Of a DNA stretch of 13,938 nt, positions 7,418 to 13,732 are shown piece after piece (positions within the stretch are counted from its first letter, which is position 1; every line of letters begins with the position of its first letter). The DNA lies in NCBI GenBank assembly GCA_018609825.1, contig JAHEOA010000124.1, forward strand, positions 1 to 13,938, written 5' to 3'. The translations under genes and the position numbers were made by a program. Below the pieces are notes generated by a model. That model was not told the origin of the DNA and did no database searches. It was given only the letters and a program-made list of their open reading frames with translations. This DNA comes from Candidatus Bipolaricaulota bacterium. GTDB taxonomy: Bacteria; Bipolaricaulota; Bipolaricaulia; RBG-16-55-9.

Positions 7418-8581
7418 ATGCCGGCCCTGTCCCAGCGCGTCTCCCGACTGGCCCCGTCGGCGACGATGGCCGTCCAGGCCCGCGCGGCCGAACTGCGCGC
7501 CCAGGGCGCGAAACTCGTCAACTTCGGCATCGGCGAGCCCGATTTTCCAACGCCCGATCCCATCAAGCAGGCCGGTCATCGGGCGATCGATGAGAACTTC
7601 ACGCGCTACACCAACGCCGGCGGCACGCCCGAGCTCCGCGAGGCGGTGGCCCAGAAGTATCAGCGCGACTACGGCGCGTCGTTCGACCCCAAGACGGACG
7701 TGATGATCACCGTCGGCGGCAAGGGGGCGCTGTTCAACGCGGCGCTGGCGCTCCTGGATGAGGGCGACGAAATCGTGCTTCCGACGCCCTACTGGGTGAC
7801 GTTCCCCCAACAGGCCGTCTTGTGTGGCGCGGAGGTCGTGACCGTCGATCCGCCATCCGAACAGGGGTTCACAATCACGGCCGACGCCTTGGCGCCCGTG
7901 CTCAACGAGCGGACCAAGCTGATCATTCTCAACTTCCCCAATAACCCCTCGGGCGCAGTCATCGAGCACGATGAGCTGGGAAAGATGGTCGAGTTGGCGC
8001 GCGAGCACGACGCGTATCTGGTCTCCGACGAAACATATGAGCACTTCATCTACGACGGCGAGCCACTGTCGGCGTCGGCGTTCGGCAAGGACCGGGTCAT
8101 CATTGTCGGGTCGTGCTCCAAGACATATGCGATGACCGGCTGGCGCATCGGCTGGGCCGCGGGGCCGTCGGAGGCGATCAAGGCGATGGAGAAGATCCAG
8201 AGCCAGTCGACGTCCAACCCAACCTCCATCGCGCAGAAGGCCGCCGTCGAGGCGCTCTGCGGCGATCAGAGCTGCGTGGCCGAGATGATCGACGCCTATC
8301 GTGAGCGCCGCTCGGTCATCGTCGACGGGCTGAACGAGCTGCCGGGCGTGTCCTGCCACATGCCCCAGGGCGCGTTCTACGTCTTCCCCGACATCAGCGA
8401 CCATCTCAACGACGACATTCCGGATGCGACCGCGTTTTCCACATATCTGCTGGAAGAGGCCGGCGTCGTGACGGTCTCGGGACTGGCCTTCGGCTGCGAC
8501 GGGCACGTGCGGTTCTCCTACGCCGCGTCCATGGACGAAATCCACGACGGGCTGGAGCGGCTCCAGAAGGTTCTGTCATGA
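7418..8581 (+). CDS. Class I aspartate aminotransferase (subgroup Ib)
   Basis: The 387-residue cytoplasmic fold-type I PLP enzyme moves the amino group between aspartate/oxaloacetate and glutamate/2-oxoglutarate. Family motifs appear in order: SQRVSRLAPSATMAV at the N-terminus, GEPDFPTPDP, YTNAGGTPELREAVA, TVGGKGALFNA, PTPYWVTFPQ, NFPNNPSGAV, and VSDETYEHFIYDG. Then come the Schiff-base lysine K235 in SCSKTYAMTGWRIGW and the substrate carboxylate arginine R365 in GHVRFSYA. K235 aligns with K234 of the Thermus enzyme as I recall it, and overall likeness to that enzyme is high. Some Ib enzymes also act on prephenate, which motifs alone cannot exclude. The start is set by the ribosome site. The stop overlaps the next ATG (ATGA at 8578-8581), so the two PLP enzymes are translationally coupled. 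Confidence 0.93.
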   Translation: MPALSQRVSRLAPSATMAVQARAAELRAQGAKLVNFGIGEPDFPTPDPIKQAGHRAIDENFTRYTNAGGTPELREAVAQKYQRDYGASFDPKTDVMITVGGKGALFNAALALLDEGDEIVLPTPYWVTFPQQAVLCGAEVVTVDPPSEQGFTITADALAPVLNERTKLIILNFPNNPSGAVIEHDELGKMVELAREHDAYLVSDETYEHFIYDGEPLSASAFGKDRVIIVGSCSKTYAMTGWRIGWAAGPSEAIKAMEKIQSQSTSNPTSIAQKAAVEALCGDQSCVAEMIDAYRERRSVIVDGLNELPGVSCHMPQGAFYVFPDISDHLNDDIPDATAFSTYLLEEAGVVTVSGLAFGCDGHVRFSYAASMDEIHDGLERLQKVLS

Positions 8582-9783
8582 ACGACTGGGTCGATACGCG
8601 TTCCCAAAGGGGCTTCGACACCGACGCGGTCCACGCCGGCGAGCGCGTCGACCCCTCAACGGGATCCGTGGACGTGCCGATCTATCAGACGAGCACCTAC
8701 GCGCCTGGCACCGCCGCGGAGACCGCCCGGGTCACCGAGGGCATCCAGTCCGGCGAGCGCGGGGTCTACCTCTACTCCCGCTGGGGCAACCCGACGGTGG
8801 AGGCGCTGGAGGACAAGCTGGCTGCGCTCGAAGGGGCCGAGGCCGCCATCGCGACATCCAGCGGCATGGCGGCGATCACGACCTCTCTGTTGACCGTCCT
8901 GAGCCAGGACGATCACGTTGTCGCGGGCCATCAGCTCTACTCAGGCACGATGCACTTCATGACGGGCAAGCTTCCGGCGTTGGGGATCGAGACGACGTTC
9001 GTGGACCCGACTGACATTGAGAACTTCGCAGGAGCGATCCGCCCCGAGACGAAGCTCGTCTACATTGAGACGCCGAGCAACCCGACGCTGGAGATCACCG
9101 ACATCGCGGCCGTGGCCGACCTGGCCCAGTGGCACGACATCTGGACGATGATCGACAACACCTTCGCCACGCCCTACAACCAGAAGCCTCTCAAATTCGG
9201 AATCGACCTGGCGCTGCATGCTACGACGAAGTATCTCTCGGGCCACGGCGACACGCTCGGCGGCGCGATCGTCGGGCGCCGCGACCTCATTGAGCGCATC
9301 GTGAGCCTGCACCGCGACCTGGGCGGGACCATGAGCCCCATGACGGCGTGGCTCACGCTGCGCGGGATCCGGACGCTCGGCCTGCGCATGGCCCGCCATA
9401 ACGACAGCGCCCAGCAGATCGCCTTCTACCTGGCCGATCACCCGAAGGTCTCGCGCGTCTTCTATCCGGGGCTGACTGACCATCCCGGCCATCAGACCGC
9501 TCGTCGGCAGATGGAGGCCGGCTACGGGGGCATGCTCAGTTTCGAGTTGAAGGGCGGCTACCAGGCGGGCGTGGATCTCATCGACAACGTGGAGCTCTGC
9601 ACGCAGGCCGTCAGCCTCGGCGACGTCAAGACGCTGGTCACCCATCCGGCCTCGACGACGAACTACATCACGCCCAAACCTGAGCGCGAGGCAAAGGGGA
9701 TCACCGATGGGCTGATCCGGCTGTCGGTCGGCATTGAGGATCCCGAGGACCTGCTGGCGGATCTGGATGGGGCTCTATCTTAG
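8578..9783 (+). CDS. Cys/Met metabolism PLP enzyme (cystathionine gamma-synthase/lyase family)
   Basis: The 401-residue member of the trans-sulfuration family has the length usual for cystathionine gamma-synthase, gamma-lyase or methionine gamma-lyase (about 400), shorter than most O-acetylhomoserine sulfhydrylases. Motifs include VPIYQTSTYAPG, the partner-subunit PLP contacts in YSRWGNPTVEALEDKLA, SSGMAAI, YIETPSNPTLEI, and DNTFATPYNQKPL. The PLP lysine is K218 in HATTKYLSGHGDTLGG, followed by SLGDVKTLVTHPAST near the end. The family tyrosine is Y121. Two residues later, where methionine gamma-lyases carry the special cysteine (C116 in Pseudomonas), this protein has G123, which argues against that activity. 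The exact reaction stays open among synthase and lyase. AGAAGG (8565-8570) 7 bp before the ATG and the ATGA overlap show coupling to the aminotransferase. No clear terminator follows. Confidence 0.88.
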   Translation: MNDWVDTRSQRGFDTDAVHAGERVDPSTGSVDVPIYQTSTYAPGTAAETARVTEGIQSGERGVYLYSRWGNPTVEALEDKLAALEGAEAAIATSSGMAAITTSLLTVLSQDDHVVAGHQLYSGTMHFMTGKLPALGIETTFVDPTDIENFAGAIRPETKLVYIETPSNPTLEITDIAAVADLAQWHDIWTMIDNTFATPYNQKPLKFGIDLALHATTKYLSGHGDTLGGAIVGRRDLIERIVSLHRDLGGTMSPMTAWLTLRGIRTLGLRMARHNDSAQQIAFYLADHPKVSRVFYPGLTDHPGHQTARRQMEAGYGGMLSFELKGGYQAGVDLIDNVELCTQAVSLGDVKTLVTHPASTTNYITPKPEREAKGITDGLIRLSVGIEDPEDLLADLDGALS

Positions 9784-9852
9784 GCGAAGGGGACCGGAAC
9801 ATGGGATTTCGTTTCGAACTCGCCTATATTGAAGTCTGAGTAACCCACGGGA

Positions 9853-10716
9853 TTACGATACCGCAATCAGAAACACCCCGACCACCATCACGCCCGCGCC
9901 GAGCGCCCGTTCGCCCACGCCGTGCTCGCCGAAGACGAGGTGCCCCCAAAGCACGGAGAGCACCGTGCTGAGGCGCTTGATGGCGATCACGTAGGCGACC
10001 AGCGCCAGGCCCATCGCCGTGAACTGGACGCTCAACGTCAGCGCGACGAAGAAGCCGACGGGCAAGAGCGCCCGCCAGCGCGTAAGGATGACGCGGGCCT
10101 GGCCCTGGCTGCGCCAGATCGCGATCGGCATCAGCGCCGTCGCCACGAAGCCCATCAACATAACCGTGTAGAAGCGAGGCGAGGCAGCTTGGATCCCGAT
10201 CTTGTCAAAGTTGGCGGTGACGCTCCACAGCAGCGCGGCCAAGAGCATCAACTGCGGCCCGCGCTCAGAGAGAAGCGCCCGGAACGGGGCGAGGATTCCG
10301 TTGCGCCACTCGCGCAGGTGGAGCGCGTAGGAGCCGAGCACGATGAGCACGACCCCCACCAGCCCGAGCGGGCGCGGAAACTCGCCCACCATGATCGGCG
10401 AGGTGACCAGCAAGAAGATGGGCGTGAACGTCACGAGCGGGACGGTGACCGACAGGTCGGAGCGTTGGATGGCCTTCATAAAGAGCACCGCGGCGCCGAC
10501 GTTGAGCGACCCGCTTCCGACGAGGGCGAGCCAGAAGTGCGGCTCGATCGTCGGAACGTCGATGAAGGGCAGGGTGGCGAGCAGAAAGGGCAGCGCGTAG
10601 AGCGGCATCGCCCAGGCGACGATGTAGGGATCGATGTCTTGAAGGCCCTTCTTGCTGAACAGGTCCTTGAGCGACTCGAAGAGGGCCGATCCGAACGCGA
10701 GCACAAGCCAGAGCAT
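9853..10716 (-). CDS. EamA/DMT-family membrane transporter
   Basis: The 287-residue inner-membrane protein has about ten hydrophobic spans and two EamA-like halves (roughly residues 1-137 and 150-287). Each half ends in the typical pattern: GEFPRPLGLVGVVLIVLGSYAL in the first and FGEHGVGERALGAGVMVVGVF in the second. An inter-half loop (about 138-150) carries LREWRNG. Family members export metabolites or amino acids, or import small solutes; the substrate is not visible. The N-terminal span carries FESLKDLFSKKGL. The gene converges on the PLP-enzyme operon with 69 bp between stops. The start ATG 10716 has no Shine-Dalgarno site and no good promoter that I could see. Confidence 0.85.
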   Translation of the reverse strand: MLWLVLAFGSALFESLKDLFSKKGLQDIDPYIVAWAMPLYALPFLLATLPFIDVPTIEPHFWLALVGSGSLNVGAAVLFMKAIQRSDLSVTVPLVTFTPIFLLVTSPIMVGEFPRPLGLVGVVLIVLGSYALHLREWRNGILAPFRALLSERGPQLMLLAALLWSVTANFDKIGIQAASPRFYTVMLMGFVATALMPIAIWRSQGQARVILTRWRALLPVGFFVALTLSVQFTAMGLALVAYVIAIKRLSTVLSVLWGHLVFGEHGVGERALGAGVMVVGVFLIAVS

Positions 10717-10855
10717 GTCGGGATAAGCGTGGCACGACGGCGGTCAGTATGGGCACGCCGATCGATCAGCGGCACCTGGTCACGGACATGCATCGTACGG
10801 GACGGCCGGGCGGCGTGCATCCCGAGGGGTGCGCGGGCGGCGCGGAGAGACGCCG

Positions 10856-10886
10856 AGTGACCCAGCCTCGCGCTGGCTGGGCCACT
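10856..10886 (-). repeat. Large imperfect inverted repeat, possible transcript-end hairpin
   Basis: Arms 10856-10867 (AGTGACCCAGCC) and 10875-10886 (GGCTGGGCCACT) pair over 12 bp with one mismatch around a 7-nt loop. It lies 84 bp past the stop of the dockerin-protein gene and 139 bp before the start of the EamA gene on the same strand, so it could end the upstream transcript or protect its 3' end. There is no T tract on either side, so it is not a classical intrinsic terminator. The rest of 10717-10970 shows no gene. Confidence 0.6.
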
Positions 10887-10970
10887 CCATGAAGCGCCTC
10901 AGCTTGTTGTCGTCAGGATACCACGATCGGCCATTGCGCGCGAAGCGGGGCCGGCGGAGTGGCGTGTTGA

Positions 10971-12044
10971 CTAGGCACCGTCCGACCCGTCGTTGAGGGC
11001 TTGCTTGAGCGCGATCACGTCGTCGAAGCTCGCTTGGCCGTCGTTGTTGAAGTCGAACGCGGGCCAGTTCTCCTGGACCGCGGGCCCGTCCACGCCGAAT
11101 CCGAGCAGCGCGGGGTCGTCCGTGGTCAGTTCCCCATCGCCGTTGACGTCCTCGTAGAGCCCGTCGTCGTCGAGGTCTTGCGGAGGTGCTTCCGCATCCC
11201 CCAGCGGCCGCAGATCCAGCTCGGGGACGTCGAAGACGGCCTGGGCGCCGACCGGGTTGTCGCCGCCGTAATCCAGGATGGCCAGGGCGACGTAGCGACC
11301 TGGGGCGAGCCGTTCGCCCCGCGAGTCGCCCAATTGGACACGCAGCTGTCGCGTGGCCCCCGGAAGAATGGGGAAGGCCTCGATCTCGGTGCGCTTGATC
11401 GTCTCGCCCGCGTCGTCGCGGATCTCGACGCGGCCGGAGACGTCCCCCAGGTTGAGCGTGCCCCGGTTCTGGAACTCGAGCGTCAGCCAGAGCGGATTGA
11501 GGCCGTGCCGGCGCAGGTTGCTCACTTGGCCCCGTCGGGTGCCCGTTCCGCTGATGCTGGCGAGGACCTTGAGGCCGAAGCGGCGTTTGACCACGATTTG
11601 GGTGCCGCCCTCGCCCTCCTCGCTCGCCTGTGGCGAGGCGGCGATCATGGCCGCCGTCCAGTAGGTGCCGTCCAAGGGCTCGCCGTTCGGGCCCGTCTCC
11701 GGAACGGTCATGCTGAGCCGAACCTCCTGGCGCGCCTCAGGCTCGAGGTCGAAGGCCTGCGGCGTCACGCTGACCCACGAGGTGGCCGAGCGCTCGACGT
11801 TGCCCGCGTCCTCACAGAAGCGGTTGTTGCCGCGCACGTCGCGCCGCCAGTCGCAGAGCCGGATCTCGACCGACACGGGCTCGCTCTCGTCGTTGAGCAC
11901 GGCGAAGCTCGTGGTCTGCTCGGCGCCGGGCGGCACCTGGGCCTCGAAGATGACCGGCGACACGCGCAGGGCCTGGCCGCTCACGGCCGCCCAGCCGATG
12001 GTCAACAGCAGAACGGCATTCCCGAGGCGTCGTGGGCTTAGCAT
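10971..12044 (-). CDS. Secreted protein with PapD-like N-terminal region and C-terminal dockerin-type domain
   Basis: The 357-residue exported protein has a signal peptide at residues 1-25 (core AVLLLTIGWAAVSG, cleavage after GQA). Residues about 26-125 (LRVSPVIFEAQVPPGAEQT, SFAVLNDESEPVSVEI) look like an Ig-like fold such as periplasmic chaperone-type or DUF916-like domains. A second beta-rich region spans about 150-275. Residues 290-350 form a dockerin-type module with two EF-hand loops, DVNGDGELTTDD (299-310) and DFNNDGQASFDD (331-342), preceded by DLDDDGLYED. The only cysteines are C64 and C77, ideal for one disulfide. It lies 86 bp downstream of the DsbA-like gene on the same strand. The start ATG 12044 has no ribosome site but a TAGTAT hexamer 6 bp before it. 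Signal and dockerin calls are firm; the N-terminal fold is inferred. Confidence 0.85.
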   Translation of the reverse strand: MLSPRRLGNAVLLLTIGWAAVSGQALRVSPVIFEAQVPPGAEQTTSFAVLNDESEPVSVEIRLCDWRRDVRGNNRFCEDAGNVERSATSWVSVTPQAFDLEPEARQEVRLSMTVPETGPNGEPLDGTYWTAAMIAASPQASEEGEGGTQIVVKRRFGLKVLASISGTGTRRGQVSNLRRHGLNPLWLTLEFQNRGTLNLGDVSGRVEIRDDAGETIKRTEIEAFPILPGATRQLRVQLGDSRGERLAPGRYVALAILDYGGDNPVGAQAVFDVPELDLRPLGDAEAPPQDLDDDGLYEDVNGDGELTTDDPALLGFGVDGPAVQENWPAFDFNNDGQASFDDVIALKQALNDGSDGA

Positions 12045-12050
12045 GATGAC

Positions 12051-12056
12051 ATACTA
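12051..12056 (-). promoter_or_regulatory. Possible -10 hexamer giving a leaderless transcript of the dockerin gene
   Basis: TAGTAT on the minus strand ends 6 bp before ATG 12044, which lacks a Shine-Dalgarno sequence. This is the spacing expected if transcription began at the start codon. No good -35 element was found at 16-19 bp, so this is weak. Confidence 0.3.
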
Positions 12057-12130
12057 GGGCAAGCGGCCCGGGCTCGACCGTTGCGAGCGTCCCATGTCGG
12101 CATGAGAGGCGACCGGCGATGGCCACGGCG

Positions 12131-12877
12131 TCACGGGGCGGCGTCGGCCTCCTGAAGCGCCTGGTCAATGGCGCTGGCGATGGTGCTGTAGCGGAAGTCG
12201 CGCAGCTTCTGGCCGTTGACGAACACGGTCGGCGTGCCGGGGATCTCGGCGTTGGCGCCCATGCGACGATCGTGCTCCGCCGCGTCGCGATACTGCTCGT
12301 TGACGATGCAGCGGCGCAGCTCGTCCGTGTCGACGGGCTCGTCGACGTAGTCCGCGGCCAGCTGGACGAGCAGGTCGGGCGTCGCCCACGTCTGGCGCTC
12401 CGGCCCCTGGTTGGCGAACACGGCATGGTAGTAGGCCCAGAAGGCCTGATTGCCCACTTCGTGATAGACGCACTCCACGGCGTTGGCGGCGGTCCAGGAG
12501 TCCTGCCCGATGGGAAGCGGGAAGTTCAGAAAGGAAAAGCGGACCTGGCCCGTGTCGATGTAGTTGGATTTGAGCCTCGGGAAGACGTCGTCGTTGAACA
12601 TCGCGCACGCCGGGCACTTGAAGTCGGCGAACTCCACGACCTCCACGGGCGCGTCGTCGGCCCCGAGCGTCGGCTGGCCCTCGGTGCTCAGGTCGGCTGT
12701 GCCGGTGAACACCGACCCGAAGTCGTCCACGACGAACAACCCGACCACGACGAGGATCATCGCCACGGCGGCGATGCCGACAACGGTCATTAAGCGTTGC
12801 ACCTGTTGGTCTCGGCTCGACTTCTGTTTGGAGCTTTGCTGGGCGGAGCTCTTCTTGTGGCGTTCCTTCTTGCCCAT
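12131..12877 (-). CDS. Membrane-anchored DsbA-like thiol oxidoreductase
   Basis: The 248-residue product has a Lys/Arg/Gln-rich cytoplasmic tail (1-29), one membrane span (about 30-50) and an extracytoplasmic thioredoxin-fold domain with a helical insertion (about 68-245), as in DsbA/BdbD-type proteins. The active site is C88-P-A-C91 in FADFKCPACAMF, and the cis-proline loop is GTPTVFVNG near residue 214. This chemistry makes or shuffles disulfides in exported proteins. A second cysteine pair, C136 and C190, lies in the helical insertion. Mycobacterium tuberculosis DsbA, as I recall it, has a structural disulfide there. No DsbB or VKOR partner is in the window. AAGGAGG 7 bp before the ATG fixes the start. 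The neighbours on both sides are exported proteins with cysteines, which suggests they are clients. Confidence 0.92.
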   Translation of the reverse strand: MGKKERHKKSSAQQSSKQKSSRDQQVQRLMTVVGIAAVAMILVVVGLFVVDDFGSVFTGTADLSTEGQPTLGADDAPVEVVEFADFKCPACAMFNDDVFPRLKSNYIDTGQVRFSFLNFPLPIGQDSWTAANAVECVYHEVGNQAFWAYYHAVFANQGPERQTWATPDLLVQLAADYVDEPVDTDELRRCIVNEQYRDAAEHDRRMGANAEIPGTPTVFVNGQKLRDFRYSTIASAIDQALQEADAAP

Positions 12878-12884
12878 CGTTCAC

Positions 12885-12891
12885 CCTCCTT
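12885..12891 (-). promoter_or_regulatory. Shine-Dalgarno site of the DsbA-like gene
   Basis: AAGGAGG on the minus strand with 7 bp to ATG 12877. It is a near-perfect site that confirms the start and the Lys-rich N-terminal tail. Confidence 0.85.
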
Positions 12892-12908
12892 GGAAGCTGA
12901 TCAAGTGT

Positions 12909-12923
12909 CGCCCGTGGCGGGCG
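12909..12923 (-). repeat. Short perfect hairpin in the leader of the DsbA-like gene
   Basis: CGCCCG and CGGGCG form a 6-bp GC stem around a 3-nt loop, 17 bp upstream of the ribosome site. There is no T tract after it. It may end the upstream Cys-rich gene's transcript or may simply be a GC-rich palindrome. Confidence 0.4.
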
Positions 12924-13002
12924 TCCTGGCAACATGTGGGGCGACCGCAACCGTTGGGCTGTGGATGACGCGTCCGTTCGGTCGCCACGATACCTCGGCC
13001 GA

Positions 13003-13344
13003 TCAGCTCAGCGGAGGGCGGAGGAGGCGCGACGGCGAGCCCCGCGGACGAGCGCGAGGCTCCCACCGGTCGACCCACCCGGCGGCCTCAAGTTGACCCC
13101 CGTCGGCCATCGACAGCGCCGCGGGCGAGCAGAACGAGCAGGCGCCGTTCGCATGCCCGTTGGCTTGGCCGGTGGCGTCGCCCTCGGCACACGGCTTCCA
13201 ACAGGCGCCGTGATGACCGCCCCCAGAGTCGTCTAGCGCGGTCAGTCGAGCCACGTCCTGGCTCGCGCAGGCCGGCAGCCACAGCCACCCGCCCATCATG
13301 AGGCCGAGCCCGATCAGCACGCCGCAGATGAGTCGCATTCCCAT
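13003..13344 (-). CDS. Small exported Cys-rich protein, possible lipoprotein
   Basis: I do not recognise this 113-residue protein. From ATG 13344 (or ATG 13338 two codons later) it has a short positive start and a hydrophobic segment (residues 5-23), then LPAC with C26, resembling a lipobox, although Pro at -2 is unusual. Beyond this are HHGACWKPC (H44, H45, C48, C52) and ACSFC (C69, C72), a spacing that could bind metal or form disulfides. The last 20 residues are Arg/Pro-rich and low in information. It is the first of three same-strand exported-protein genes, 125 bp upstream of the DsbA-like gene. The frame is open further upstream to TTG 13497, but that part has no ribosome site and would bury the signal segment. 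A faint likeness to small DUF2946-type proteins (CPFC motif) is not enough for a name. Confidence 0.5.
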   Translation of the reverse strand: MGMRLICGVLIGLGLMMGGWLWLPACASQDVARLTALDDSGGGHHGACWKPCAEGDATGQANGHANGACSFCSPAALSMADGGQLEAAGWVDRWEPRARPRGSPSRLLRPPLS

Positions 13345-13521
13345 GATGTTCTTCGTGCCCCCGATCAACTCGTCGTCCAAGCGTAGGGAAGCGGAGCATC
13401 CGATGAAATGATCTGGATCACGGTAGCCGCCCGCCGGGTCGATGGGTTGCGAGCCGTCCGGCTTGATGGGGGGCAGACGAACGTTACGCCAACGCAACTG
13501 CCTCTCATTATCAGTTGGGCC

Positions 13522-13550
13522 TTACTTCCGGGGCCCACCCGACGTATAAT
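13522..13550 (+). promoter_or_regulatory. Candidate promoter for the terminal secreted-protein gene
   Basis: A perfect TATAAT (13545-13550) has TTACTT (13522-13527) 17 bp upstream, a poor -35. Transcription from here would give a leader of about 175 nt before ATG 13733. The exact -10 in GC-rich DNA is the main support. Confidence 0.35.
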
Positions 13551-13653
13551 CATGCCACATCGCCATCTTCGCGCCCTCCTGTAGGCGGCGAGGGAACCTA
13601 GGCTCTTCGTCGCGACCTCCCTCGACAACGACAGGCCTTCGCTCATAGCGCAT
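13522..13653 (-). CDS. Hypothetical small ORF, 43 codons, doubtful
   Basis: ATG 13653 to TAA 13522 encodes a basic peptide beginning MRYERRPVVVEGG and ending MAMWHDYTSGGPRK. An in-frame stop lies two codons before the ATG, so the 5' end is bounded. The first ATG has no ribosome site. The internal ATG at 13566 has AGGAGG 8 bp upstream and would give only 14 residues. The frame is the same as that of the Cys-rich gene, separated from it by this single TAA. It could be a leader peptide, a decayed 5' end, or noise. Confidence 0.2.
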   Translation of the reverse strand: MRYERRPVVVEGGRDEEPRFPRRLQEGAKMAMWHDYTSGGPRK

Positions 13654-13663
13654 TCCCTACGCA

Positions 13664-13700
13664 CCGGAAATCACGCCGCAAGGCGGTACCCCAATTCCGG
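13664..13700 (+). repeat. Two-step hairpin in the leader of the terminal gene
   Basis: CCGGAA (13664-13669) pairs perfectly with TTCCGG (13695-13700). Inside, CGCC (13674-13677) pairs with GGCG (13682-13685) around a GCAA tetraloop, a GNRA-type loop stable in RNA. It ends 20 bp before the ribosome site of the gene at 13733, so it could affect translation or mRNA stability. It does not match a riboswitch class that I know. Confidence 0.45.
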
Positions 13701-13720
13701 GTCCAAAAGGCCGAGATCAT

Positions 13721-13728
13721 GAGGAGGT
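13721..13728 (+). promoter_or_regulatory. Shine-Dalgarno site of the terminal gene
   Basis: GAGGAGGT, with AGGAGG ending 5 bp before ATG 13733. This strong site confirms the start although the gene runs off the window. Confidence 0.8.
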
Positions 13729-13732
13729 ATCG

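Larger units (their letters stand above)
13345..13732. other. Intergenic region without a confident gene
   Basis: About 390 bp between the minus-strand Cys-rich gene and the plus-strand secreted-protein gene, the shared upstream region of a divergent pair. It holds a perfect TATAAT on the plus strand (13545-13550), a hairpin at 13664-13700, and a 43-codon minus-strand reading frame ending at 13522. The minus frame that runs into the Cys-rich gene is open from that TAA onward. It looks more AT-rich around 13500-13560 than the genes. No tRNA or known riboswitch was recognised. Confidence 0.6.

Noticed and set aside
9784..9852. Bidirectional terminator between the convergent PLP-enzyme and EamA genes.
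   Set aside because: Only a weak imperfect stem (9841-9855) with a 2-nt loop and no T tract was seen.
13365..13664. A 99-codon minus-strand frame across the divergent gap.
   Set aside because: Composition is Arg/Ser-rich without motifs, and it overlaps two other candidate frames. Nothing supports it over them.
13664..13700. Cyclic-di-GMP (GEMM) or another known riboswitch.
   Set aside because: The GCAA loop recalls GEMM, but the conserved receptor segments and second helix are absent.
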